From the NCBI GenBank assembly GCA_013314755.1, contig JABUFA010000001.1, positions 149,594 to 213,593 of the forward strand: a stretch of 64,000 bases of DNA, written 5' to 3'. Positions 53,480-61,435 of the stretch are shown here, piece after piece (position 1 is the first letter of the stretch; every line of letters begins with the position of its first letter). The translations under genes were made by a program, and so were the position numbers. Under the pieces are notes generated by a model. The model ran no database searches. It was given only the letters and a program-made list of their open reading frames with translations, and was not told the origin of the DNA. The stretch comes from Chthonomonadia bacterium. Its GTDB lineage: Bacteria; Armatimonadota; HRBIN16.

Positions 53480-53504
53480 GTATTCAGCATGATTATACTA
53501 CAAT
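53476..53504 (+). promoter_or_regulatory. Promoter of the 117-aa gene
   Basis: TTGAGT, a 17-base spacer and TACAAT. The -35 overlaps the last codons of the membrane-protein gene. The start would be near 53511, with GGAG seven bases before the ATG at 53529. Confidence 0.65.
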
Positions 53505-53528
53505 ACCAATGGTGCGTGGAGATGAAAA

Positions 53529-53882
53529 ATGGAAACCTCTGTTACCGTCAAACAGCAAAAAGCGATACGACAGATTGAGCAACTGTACGATGAGATAGAG
53601 AACGTCGACGAAGTGAGGCGTTTTCTGGAGCGCGATACGTTTCTCGTTGACATTCTTCAAGAAGCTCCCGCCCGGGTTCGGGAGTTTTTCGGGGATGTAC
53701 CAATTGGACTGACGATACACCACGACCCCGAAGAGGGATGGGATGAACTCTTTATCGTCATCAAGTCGCCTTATTCGCCTCACGAGACCTTAATGCGAGA
53801 CGAAGCGTTGTTTCGCGAGTGGTTCGCTTATCGGCTGGGCGGTGCGCAGGGCAAACTGAACATCACTGAGGAGCTGATGTGA
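53529..53882 (+). CDS. 117-aa protein, possible partner of a lost HEPN-type gene
   Basis: This acidic protein has SVTVKQQKAIRQIEQLYDEI, a helical N-terminal half (RRFLERDTFLVDILQEA) and a C-terminal half with GLTIHHDPEEGWDELFIVIK and GAQGKLNITEEL. The pattern recalls small proteins encoded just upstream of HEPN-domain genes in cyanobacteria and Chloroflexi, but this is from memory. A GTG overlapping its TGA opens the sequence SFDWSEYITRLRK, a HEPN-like beginning that soon stops. No biochemical role can be given. Confidence 0.7.
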   Translation: METSVTVKQQKAIRQIEQLYDEIENVDEVRRFLERDTFLVDILQEAPARVREFFGDVPIGLTIHHDPEEGWDELFIVIKSPYSPHETLMRDEALFREWFAYRLGGAQGKLNITEELM

Positions 53883-54786
53883 GTTTCGACTGGTCAGAGT
53901 ACATCACCCGCTTGCGAAAGGCGGACAGTTCGGCGGCGAAGAGCACATTGTGCGCCCAGCCCGCGTAATCGCCGAAACGCGCCCGGAAGAAATCGCCGAC
54001 CTGCCAGTACACCCGCTCCGTCAGGCTCCGGCCGTTCAGCTCGGGCAGGTAGTCGCGTCTGGCAATCTGCCACACGTGTGTATCCACCGGTATCGCCTGC
54101 GGCTTGTCCAGCGAGAACAGACACACGCAATCGGCGATTTTGTGCCCTACGCCGGGCAGGGTGGTCAGCGCGTGATGGGCTTCCTCGTAAGAAACCTCTC
54201 GCAGGCGGAACAGCCATTCCTCCCCGCGCTCTGCCAGTTCTCTCGCCGCACGCACCAGCACCCGCGCCCGGTAACCGAACCCCAGCGCGAACAGTTCTTC
54301 CTCCGATGCCTGTGCCAGCGCGTCAACCGATGGAAAGCGATGGTAAACCACCCCGTCCACCTCTGCCAGCGGTTGTCCATAGCGAGCGCACAGGTTGTTC
54401 ACCATGCGGGTAATGCGCGCGATATTGTTGGCGCTGGAGCAGAGAAAGCTGAAGAGGCACTCCACGGGGTCGGTGCGCAACACACGCAAGCCCGGGAAGG
54501 CGGGAGCGACCCTTGCAAAACGGTCATCCGCCCTCTGCCACTGCTGGTACAGCGGCGCGAGGGGGATGTGCAGATGAAAATAGTCGCGCAGGAGGCTGGT
54601 GATGTCGGCGTCCGGGATGCAGTGGTAGAGCACGTCCCGCTCGGTCTGGTGCAGGGTCACCACGTACGAACCGACCACGCCGCGCCATGTGTTCGCGCCG
54701 AGGGGCTTCCAGCGAAAGGACTGCCCGCACACCAGCGTGACATCACAGCGCAATTCTTCCGGCGGTACGTGCAGAGAGCGCCACAT
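53863..54786 (-). CDS. OGG1-type 8-oxoguanine DNA glycosylase/lyase
   Basis: 307 residues from ATG 54786, overlapping the rex stop. An OGG_N domain (VTLVCGQSFRWKPLG) precedes the helix-hairpin-helix domain with LTTLPGVGHKIADCVCLFSL, where Lys near 213 is the Schiff-base nucleophile, and IPVDTHVW with the catalytic Asp near 233. It removes oxidised guanine from DNA. The natural end seems to be GWAHNVLFAAELSAF. The last 20 or so residues are encoded opposite the 3' end of the 117-aa gene and are probably non-conserved. Confidence 0.94.
   Translation of the reverse strand: MWRSLHVPPEELRCDVTLVCGQSFRWKPLGANTWRGVVGSYVVTLHQTERDVLYHCIPDADITSLLRDYFHLHIPLAPLYQQWQRADDRFARVAPAFPGLRVLRTDPVECLFSFLCSSANNIARITRMVNNLCARYGQPLAEVDGVVYHRFPSVDALAQASEEELFALGFGYRARVLVRAARELAERGEEWLFRLREVSYEEAHHALTTLPGVGHKIADCVCLFSLDKPQAIPVDTHVWQIARRDYLPELNGRSLTERVYWQVGDFFRARFGDYAGWAHNVLFAAELSAFRKRVMYSDQSKLTSAPQ
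53879..53968 (+). pseudogene. Possible truncated HEPN-domain gene (29 codons)
   Basis: GTG at 53879 overlaps the stop of the 117-aa gene and reads SFDWSEYITRLRKADSSAAK before TAA at 53966. F-D-W-x-x-Y is a common opening of small HEPN proteins. The remainder lies opposite the OGG1-type gene and is not HEPN-like. If real, the original gene was cut after about 14 codons. Confidence 0.4.
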
Positions 54787-55481
54787 CACACGCCGTCAAT
54801 CTGGTGGGCAGAGTATGCGCCAGCGCGCTCTTCCTCGTGCTCCAGGTGATACGACAGCACCGCCAGCTCCTGCAAGAAAGACACATTGCGCACCGTTACT
54901 CCTTCGGGGACGCGCAGGATGGTTGGCGCAAAGTTCAGGATGGCTTTGACTCCCGCCTCCACCAGCCTGTCGGCGACCTCCTGCGCCGCGCTGGCGGGAA
55001 CGGCAATGATACCGATGCGTGCCCGGATGCGCTCGTTGACCTCTTTGAGCCGATTCACGTCCAGTATCTCGTGGTCCCACAACAGCCTGCCTATTTTGGC
55101 ATAGTTGTTATCAAACACAGCGGCGATAATGAACTTGTGCTCACGCAGTCCGGGATACCCTACCAGCGCAGACCCCAGGTTGCCCGCGCCGACCAACAGC
55201 ATGGGCTGTTCCCTGTGGATTTTGAGGATACGAGCGATTCGCTGATGAAGTTCGCTTACCCGATAGCCAACACCCGGCTTGCCGAATTCGCCGAAATAGG
55301 AGAGGTCTTTGCGGAACTGCGCGGCGTTGATGCCCGTCTGTTTCTCAATCTCGGCGGAGGAGACGGTGTGAACCTTCGCCGCTTCCAGGTCACTGAGCAG
55401 GCGCAGATAGGTTGCCATACGCTCCAGCGTGGGAATGGGTACGCGATGATTGCCCGATTCCGCCTTTTTGCGATTTGTCAT
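54786..55481 (-). CDS. rex: Redox-sensing transcriptional repressor Rex
   Basis: 231 residues from ATG 55481; the track start (55661) is far upstream, beyond the promoter. A winged-helix DNA-binding domain (TVSSAEIEKQTGINAAQFRKDLSYFGEFGKPGVGY) is followed by a Rossmann NAD(H)-binding domain with LLVGAGNLGSALVGYPG near residue 104, and ends with an expected helix (SFLQELAVLSYHLEHEE). Rex represses fermentation and respiration genes when NADH is low. The gene has its own promoter, and its end overlaps the glycosylase start. Confidence 0.95.
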   Translation of the reverse strand: MTNRKKAESGNHRVPIPTLERMATYLRLLSDLEAAKVHTVSSAEIEKQTGINAAQFRKDLSYFGEFGKPGVGYRVSELHQRIARILKIHREQPMLLVGAGNLGSALVGYPGLREHKFIIAAVFDNNYAKIGRLLWDHEILDVNRLKEVNERIRARIGIIAVPASAAQEVADRLVEAGVKAILNFAPTILRVPEGVTVRNVSFLQELAVLSYHLEHEEERAGAYSAHQIDGV

Positions 55482-55542
55482 CTTCCCTGGACAACGCTCC
55501 TCTCGTAATGACGCGTTTGTAAATATAGCATAACTAAGCAAA

Positions 55543-55571
55543 ATTATACCTTTTCTCACAAAGTAGGTCAA
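55543..55571 (-). promoter_or_regulatory. Consensus-like promoter of rex
   Basis: TTGACC, a 17-base spacer and a perfect TATAAT. The spacer includes TTGTGAG, which resembles one half of a Rex operator, but the matching second half is absent, so autoregulation is only a possibility. Confidence 0.8.
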
Positions 55572-55627
55572 CACGCTTCGTTTCGGATAATCAGTACCCC
55601 TTCTCCTTTTGTGATGGAGTGTTAGGC

Positions 55628-56323
55628 TTATCCGAGCCGTGTATACCTCCACGCTCGCCACAGCCGGTACAGTAAGCCCAGTGCGCCGTCGCTGTAGGCA
55701 ACGGGCACGCGAGGGAGCAGTAGCGGGTCATCCCCAATGCGCACGAGCCCTTTGCGGGTGGTGCAGGCAGATTCGTAACCGCACGCACGCACGGTCTGCA
55801 CTATCTGGTTGTTGAGGTCGCCATATGGATAGCAGAAGGCGAGTATCTCTGCACCGGTCAGCTCCTGCAGGTCATCTTTGCACTGTGCAATCTCTCGCCA
55901 GGCATCTTCCGGCGGCAGGCGGGTCAGGTAAGGGTGGGTGAGGGTGTGTGCGCCGATTTCCCATCCCTGTCGGTGCAGTTCGGCAATCTGCTCGCGATTC
56001 ATGACCCGGTGGCGATGACGGGGCGCCCAGTCGGTTACACCTCCCAGCTTCTGGCTGACGGCAAACACCGTCGCGCGCCACCCGAACCGCTGAAGAATGG
56101 GCAGAGCGTAGTGGTATACGCCGAGCAGGGCGTCGTCGAAGGTGAACACCACCGTGCGGCGGGGGAGACCACCGGTACGCAGGTGTTCCTGCAGTTCGCT
56201 CAGGGTAACGGCGCGAAACCCCATTATCTGAAGCAGACGGCACTGCCTGTACAGAGCCTGCGGCGAAACATTGAGATGGCGTTCTCGCTCGCCCACATTA
56301 TGGTACATCAACACAGGTAGCAT
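55628..56323 (-). CDS. Polysaccharide deacetylase (NodB domain)
   Basis: This 231-residue protein begins with PVLMYHNVG, the usual first strand of CE4-type deacetylases. Catalytic and metal residues follow in FTFDDA (where most members have FTFDDG), HTLTHPYL and FCYPYG. There is no clear signal peptide. It starts 2 bp after the glycosyltransferase gene, so the two probably act together on a surface glycan, for example by de-N-acetylating GlcNAc residues. Confidence 0.92.
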   Translation of the reverse strand: MLPVLMYHNVGERERHLNVSPQALYRQCRLLQIMGFRAVTLSELQEHLRTGGLPRRTVVFTFDDALLGVYHYALPILQRFGWRATVFAVSQKLGGVTDWAPRHRHRVMNREQIAELHRQGWEIGAHTLTHPYLTRLPPEDAWREIAQCKDDLQELTGAEILAFCYPYGDLNNQIVQTVRACGYESACTTRKGLVRIGDDPLLLPRVPVAYSDGALGLLYRLWRAWRYTRLG

Positions 56324-56325
56324 GT

Positions 56326-57438
56326 TCAGACAGCCAGTGCACGGGCATATACCGCTTCGATGTCACGCACCATGCGTTCGGGCGTGTAGTAGCGGTGGGA
56401 GAAGATACGTGCGTTCTCGCCGAGATGTGCTCGCAAGTCGGCGCGGGTCAGCAGTTCGTTCAGCGCGTGCACCAGCGAGGCAGTGGTCAAATCCACCAGC
56501 ACCCCGGTCTCCCCGTCGCGCACCAGCTCGGGCAGTCCCCCAACCCGCGTGGCAACCACCGGCTTGCCCAGCGCCATCGCCTCCAGCGCCGCCATGCCGA
56601 ACGTTTCCGAGCGCGACGGCATCGCCACAATATCCACCGCCTGCATCAGCCTCGCCACGTCCGTGCGCAAGCCGGTGAAAAGCACATGGTCCTCCACCTT
56701 CAGCTGGCGGGCGCGCTGTCGGGCACGCTCTGCAAACGCGCTATCGGTGCTCCCCACGAACAGCACATAGGTGTTGGGATGGTCACGAAGTACCTGCGGC
56801 AGGCCCTCTATCAGCAGGTCCTGCCCCTTGATGGGCGAAACCTTTGCGAACACGCCGATGAGGTTGCTGCTGGGCGGAAGGGCAAACTCGTGACGCACCT
56901 CGCGGGAAGCCTGTGCCGCCGAGCCGTTCAGAGAGACGAAATCGGTGGCGTTGTACACGGTTTGCACCTCACTGGCGGGCACGCCGTGTTCGATCAGCCA
57001 GCGTCGCACCGCCTCGGAAACCGCGATTAACGGATTTCCCAGACGCGAAAGCCAGCGGTAGGCAGGGTCGGAGGTGAACACATGTACCGTAGACACCACC
57101 GGTTTGCGCGTGAGCAATCCCAGCAGCAGACCGTAGTATGCCGCCCGGGTGAGATGCGTATGGATAATGTCCACCCGCTGTCGGCGCACCAGACGCGCCA
57201 GTTGCAAAAAGGTCACCAGTGAGCCTGCGCCGCGCATCGTCACAGGCAGGGTGTGCACACCTGCACTCTGCAGTTCCTTCGGGAGCCAGCCATCCTGTGG
57301 GCATACGGTAAGCACCTGGTGTCCCTGTTTCTGCAGTGTTTTGGAGAGAATCACAATATGCCTCTCGGCGCCCGACGTCGCCGAGCTGGACACCACCTGT
57401 AAAACACGCCACTTTTTGGATGGTTGTGCTGTCATCAT
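56326..57438 (-). CDS. GT4-family glycosyltransferase
   Basis: This 370-residue GT-B enzyme shows QVVSSSATSGAERHIVILSKTL (N-terminal Gly-rich loop), IIHTHLTRAAYYGLLLG, the donor-domain start NLIGVFAKVSPIKGQDLLI and the EX7E-type motif SRSETFGMAALEAMALGKPVVAT. It transfers a sugar from an NDP-donor to a glycan or lipid. It lies directly before the deacetylase gene on the same strand. The sugar and acceptor are unknown. Confidence 0.93.
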   Translation of the reverse strand: MMTAQPSKKWRVLQVVSSSATSGAERHIVILSKTLQKQGHQVLTVCPQDGWLPKELQSAGVHTLPVTMRGAGSLVTFLQLARLVRRQRVDIIHTHLTRAAYYGLLLGLLTRKPVVSTVHVFTSDPAYRWLSRLGNPLIAVSEAVRRWLIEHGVPASEVQTVYNATDFVSLNGSAAQASREVRHEFALPPSSNLIGVFAKVSPIKGQDLLIEGLPQVLRDHPNTYVLFVGSTDSAFAERARQRARQLKVEDHVLFTGLRTDVARLMQAVDIVAMPSRSETFGMAALEAMALGKPVVATRVGGLPELVRDGETGVLVDLTTASLVHALNELLTRADLRAHLGENARIFSHRYYTPERMVRDIEAVYARALAV

Positions 57439-57498
57439 TCAGGCTCGGTACTTAATGATACTCGCTCCGCTGGCGTACAGGCAACACCGGACCGGGCA

Positions 57499-58080
57499 TC
57501 AATCGCACATTAAATCGCATATCTGCAGGAACGCTTCCACCACGCGGGGGTCAAACTGCGTGCCCGCACAGCGCAGGAGTTCGGCTTTCGCCTCTTCAAT
57601 GCTCAGAGGCTCTTTCCACGGTGCGCCGTGAGTAAGAATATCGTATACCTCCGCGACGGCGATAATGCGGGCGCCGAGCGGTATCTGCTCCCCTGCCAGT
57701 CCATCGGGATAGCCGGTACCATCCCAGCGTTCGTGGTGGTGCTTGATGAGCGGGAGGGTTGGTTTCAACGCCTGCACTGTGCCCAGAATCTCCAGTGCGA
57801 GCGTCGCATGCTGGCGCATAATCTTTATCTCTTCGTCGGTCAAACTGCCCAGCTTGCCCAGAATGCTGTCGGATATCGCCACCTTGCCGATATCATGCAG
57901 TTCCGCCGCACGACGCAGCACCAGCAGTTCCTCGTCGCTCATGCCCAGCTTTTCGCCGGTCGCTACAGCCAGAACCGCCACCCGCGCACTGTGACGGTCT
58001 GCGCCCTTCTCGCGCATCGCCGCCACGCGTACCAGCGCCCTGACGGTATCGTTCACAGCCCGATCGACGGCATCATGCAT
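57499..58080 (-). CDS. HD-GYP domain protein (c-di-GMP phosphodiesterase-like)
   Basis: This 193-residue protein consists of an HD-GYP domain alone. The HD pair is in AAELHDIGKVAI, followed by MRQHATLALEIL, LPLIKHHHERWDGTGYPDGLAGEQIPLGARIIAVAEVYD. The GYP motif is intact. Such proteins hydrolyse cyclic di-GMP or cGAMP, and their usual sensor or receiver partner is missing here. The start overlaps the end of selA by 8 bp, so it is the last gene of the GH57-selA transcript. Confidence 0.92.
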   Translation of the reverse strand: MHDAVDRAVNDTVRALVRVAAMREKGADRHSARVAVLAVATGEKLGMSDEELLVLRRAAELHDIGKVAISDSILGKLGSLTDEEIKIMRQHATLALEILGTVQALKPTLPLIKHHHERWDGTGYPDGLAGEQIPLGARIIAVAEVYDILTHGAPWKEPLSIEEAKAELLRCAGTQFDPRVVEAFLQICDLMCD

Positions 58081-59515
58081 CGCTTGCCCCTCCGCTCAGA
58101 CATTGAGTGACCGCGCGCGCCACCGCCTGCACCAGCGCATCGGTCTCGCCCGGCAGTAAGGTGCGTGGGTCAAGAACCACCTCATTGCGTTCGATTCGCG
58201 CAAATACAGCAGGCTCCTGCCAGCGCAGGGCACGCGCCATCTGCGAAGCGTCCACCTGCGAACTCCCCAAACAGACCAGCACGGTCCGTAACTGCTGACC
58301 GGGCAGACTTCCACCCCCCACCTCGGACACGCCTTCGCGCAGGGATACCGTGACACTCCCAGCAGGGACCGCCCTCTGCAATCTCCCTTTTATCTGCTGT
58401 GCTCGCTTTCTGATTTCGCCCTCCGACATCGCCAGCGCACGCAGGGTGGGGATCTCGCGCAGCGCCATCTCCGGGTTCAGGTAGAGGCGCAGGGTGGCTT
58501 CCAACGCGCTCAGTGTCAACTTGTCCACCCGAAGCGCACGGTGCAGGGGATGTTTGCGGATGCGCTGAACTATCTCCCTGCGCCCCAGGATGATGCCCGC
58601 CTGCGGACCGCCCAGCAGTTTATCTCCGCTGCAGGTAACCACATCGCTGCCCGCCTGCACACTCTCCTGCAGGGTCGGCTCATGCTCCAGCCCGAACTGC
58701 TCGGTGTTGACCAGACAGCCGCTGCCCACGTCGTCCAGCATATGCAGCCCGTGCCGATGCGCTAAGGATGCCAGCTCGCCGGTGGATACCTCTTCCGTAA
58801 ACCCCACAATGCGGAAGTTGCTGGGATGGCAGCGCAGGATAAGCGCGGTTTCGGAAGTTATTGCCCGTTCGTAATCGGAGAGACGGGTACGATTGGTTGT
58901 GCCGACCTCCACCAGCCTCGCACCGCTCTGGGCGATGATGTCGGGCATTCGAAACGCACCGCCAATCTCCACCAGCTGCCCCCGCGAGATAATCACCTCC
59001 CTGCCCTGCGCCAACACGGTAATCGCCAGTAGAACCGCCCCTGCGTTGTTGTTCACCACGGTGGCATCTTCCGCACCGGTCAGCCGGCACAGCAGGTCGC
59101 GCACATGCTCGATGCGGTCGCCGCGCTCGCCGGTGTCGCGGTCAATCTCCAGCATGGAGTGCCCCATCGCCACCTCTGCGACCGCCTGCCTCGCTGGTTC
59201 GGCAAGCACCGCCCGTCCCAGCCCTGTGTGCAGAACCACCCCGGTGGCGTTAATCGCCCGGCGCAGGGAAAGCGTGCTCCAGCGTTCCACCTCCCGCAGT
59301 ACCGCCCCGACCACCGAAGATAGGTCGGTAGGAAGTGTCTCTCCGCTCTTCAATCGCCGGCGTATCTCTTCCAGCACCTCGCGCGCGCAATCCACCACCA
59401 GGTCACGCCCATGTTCTGCTACCGCCTGTTGTATCCGCTCGTCCTGCAGGAGGCGCGACACGGCGGGCAAACCACGCAACGGGGAGGCGTCGTTGGCGGT
59501 TTCTCGCGTGCTCAT
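58073..59515 (-). CDS. selA: L-seryl-tRNA(Sec) selenium transferase
   Basis: 480 residues from ATG 59515; the track start (59650) lies within the GH57 gene. This PLP enzyme converts Ser-tRNA(Sec) to Sec-tRNA(Sec). It shows RRAINATGVVLHTGLGRAVL, NNNAGAVLLAI, EEVSTGELASLAHRHGLHMLDDVGSG and the catalytic Lys in CSGDKLLGGPQAGIILG near residue 298. Together with selB, 2 kb away on the opposite strand, it shows that the organism makes selenoproteins. selC and selD are not in the window. Confidence 0.95.
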   Translation of the reverse strand: MSTRETANDASPLRGLPAVSRLLQDERIQQAVAEHGRDLVVDCAREVLEEIRRRLKSGETLPTDLSSVVGAVLREVERWSTLSLRRAINATGVVLHTGLGRAVLAEPARQAVAEVAMGHSMLEIDRDTGERGDRIEHVRDLLCRLTGAEDATVVNNNAGAVLLAITVLAQGREVIISRGQLVEIGGAFRMPDIIAQSGARLVEVGTTNRTRLSDYERAITSETALILRCHPSNFRIVGFTEEVSTGELASLAHRHGLHMLDDVGSGCLVNTEQFGLEHEPTLQESVQAGSDVVTCSGDKLLGGPQAGIILGRREIVQRIRKHPLHRALRVDKLTLSALEATLRLYLNPEMALREIPTLRALAMSEGEIRKRAQQIKGRLQRAVPAGSVTVSLREGVSEVGGGSLPGQQLRTVLVCLGSSQVDASQMARALRWQEPAVFARIERNEVVLDPRTLLPGETDALVQAVARAVTQCLSGGASDA

Positions 59516-59522
59516 ACCCTGT

Positions 59523-61262
59523 CTACTCGCCGGGAGGAAACTCCAGCTGCGCCCACCATTTCGGCTCGACGTCCGGGAAGATGTTGTCGCGCTCCTCCGC
59601 CTCGCCCAGTGCGCCCCACTCTTCGGGAGAAGGCTTCTCGCCGCGTGCAACCCGCTCCAGCAGATTCACCAGCATCTGAAAACGGTCGGCGTGCCACTGC
59701 GCGCGCAGTTCCGCGTAATCCCGCGCCGACCATGTGCTGATGAGAAACTGCCAGTCGGAGGATTGCAGAAGCAGGAGCTCGCGGGCAATCTGCTTCAAGA
59801 TGGTCTGCACCTCCGGGTGGTCGCCATACTGGCGTGCCAGGCGCACCATCTCACGCTCGGCGGGATAGATGCGCCTCCATGTCCATTCGGTCCACTCGTT
59901 CAGCCACACCCAGTGGTACCCACCTTCGCCCCATGAGCCTTCGGGCAGCTGAACCACCGTCTGCGGTGGATGCTGGTGCAGATACTTCCCGCAGGTGGTC
60001 GGATGGATTTCGGGATGCGCCTCCATGCCCCGACGCACCCAGTACAGCCACTCGGGACCCTCGAACCACCAGTGACCGTACAGCTCGGTATCGTACATGG
60101 CAGTGATGATGCCGTTTTGACCGGTGGACTGCACGTGCTCGTTGAGTACCTGGTGCGCCAGGTCCACGAAGTGTTTGGCGTGTTCCTGGATGCGCTCGAA
60201 CGCCTTCGCCAGTTCGTAAGGCTGTTTCTTACCCAGGTCGTCCTTCGGGCGGGAGATGCGCCAGTATCGCAAGCCGCCGGGCGGCAGCTTCTTGTGAAAC
60301 TCCAGATAGTACTCGTCGCCGGGGTAGCCGGAGTCCGCGCTCCATACCTGCACGCCGGTGCGCGGGTCGCGCGTGAAAACGGCAATAGGCGGCTTGGGCT
60401 CGCCAGAGGAGTTGACCAGATACACACAGTACGGCGATTTCTCCGCCTCTTCCGGGCGATACTGTACGCTGAACTGCTCCCACAGTTCGCGTAGAGGCTT
60501 GAACCGCTCGGCGTACACGCCGATTGCCTCGCCGCCGCGAAGCAGGTGCGAATCGATAAAGAAGTACTCGATGCCGTTCTCGGCGAGAATCTCCTCCACT
60601 CCCTTGCGCAGCCACGGCTCAGTGGGCTTGCCTTCGAAATCCACCGGGTAGTTCCAGCGATAGCGAGGGCGGTAGGCACACTCGGGGAGCCAGAAACCGC
60701 GCGGCGACCTGCCGAACAGCCGTTTATAGGTCTGCACACCCTGTTTCACCTGCGCCTGCACCGCCTCATCGGTCCCTAGCAGGGGCAGGTAGCCGTGTGT
60801 CGCAGCGCTGGTCAGAATCTCAACATGTCCGGCATCCTGCAGGTCGCGAAACGCCCCGATGATGTCCGAACGATAGCGCTCGCGGAAGTCGCTCAGTGTC
60901 CTGCTGAAGAACCGGTGCCAGTAGTCCGCCAGCGCCGCCATACCTATCTGTTTCTCCTGCAGGAACTGCTTGCGGTTCACCTCCGCCGCGGCGATTTTGT
61001 CCTTCAGCCACGCCTCAAACTCCGCCGCGAAGGCAGGATGCGCCAGCTGTTCCGCCAGCACCGGAGTGATACCAATCGTGAACTGCGGCGAGATGCCGTC
61101 CTTAATCAAACGATGACAGGTGTTCAGCAGGGGGATATAGGTCTCGGCAGCGCTTTCCGAAAGCCAGTCCATGCCGTGCGGACTGCGCCCGTGCGCCAGC
61201 ACGTAAGGGATATGCGAGTGTAACACAAAGGCAAAATAGCCCAGCGGTTTTGCGTTTTCCAA
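59523..61262 (-). CDS. GH57 family 1,4-alpha-glucan branching enzyme-like protein
   Basis: This 579-residue protein of family GH57 begins FAFVLHSHIPYVLAHGRSPHG. The nucleophile is in GFWLPECAYRP near residue 190, and the acid/base region in AMYDTELYGHWWFEGPEWL near 389. A C-terminal helical domain (about 450-560) is typical of the branching-enzyme group (DUF1957). It would create alpha-1,6 branches in glycogen-like glucans. It starts with TTG, with AGGAGG about 10 bases upstream, and precedes selA by 7 bp. Confidence 0.92.
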   Translation of the reverse strand: MENAKPLGYFAFVLHSHIPYVLAHGRSPHGMDWLSESAAETYIPLLNTCHRLIKDGISPQFTIGITPVLAEQLAHPAFAAEFEAWLKDKIAAAEVNRKQFLQEKQIGMAALADYWHRFFSRTLSDFRERYRSDIIGAFRDLQDAGHVEILTSAATHGYLPLLGTDEAVQAQVKQGVQTYKRLFGRSPRGFWLPECAYRPRYRWNYPVDFEGKPTEPWLRKGVEEILAENGIEYFFIDSHLLRGGEAIGVYAERFKPLRELWEQFSVQYRPEEAEKSPYCVYLVNSSGEPKPPIAVFTRDPRTGVQVWSADSGYPGDEYYLEFHKKLPPGGLRYWRISRPKDDLGKKQPYELAKAFERIQEHAKHFVDLAHQVLNEHVQSTGQNGIITAMYDTELYGHWWFEGPEWLYWVRRGMEAHPEIHPTTCGKYLHQHPPQTVVQLPEGSWGEGGYHWVWLNEWTEWTWRRIYPAEREMVRLARQYGDHPEVQTILKQIARELLLLQSSDWQFLISTWSARDYAELRAQWHADRFQMLVNLLERVARGEKPSPEEWGALGEAEERDNIFPDVEPKWWAQLEFPPGE

Positions 61263-61301
61263 GTCTTAAAGCCTCCTTGCACATAGCCCACGCCTGCTGT
61301 A

Positions 61302-61331
61302 AGCATAGCACGATGCAACGCTGAATGTCAA
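61302..61331 (-). promoter_or_regulatory. Promoter of the GH57-selA-HD-GYP operon
   Basis: TTGACA, an 18-base spacer and TATGCT on the minus strand. The start would be near 61295, about 33 bases before the TTG start codon. Confidence 0.7.
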
Positions 61332-61435
61332 TCACACCCAAAAGTGCTCTCTCAGAAGACAAACCGCTACCTCGCACGCGATGCCCACCAGGCGGTATAC
61401 TGTTAGCGAGAACATCATGCGGAAGCAGGGTACGG

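Noticed and set aside
55481-55661. N-terminal extension of Rex in the ORF track
   Set aside because: It would place the start upstream of the rex promoter. The winged-helix domain begins shortly after ATG 55481.
61263-61435. tRNA-Sec gene (selC) between the two sel genes
   Set aside because: No cloverleaf with a long extra arm and TCA anticodon could be found in this gap or elsewhere in the window by eye.
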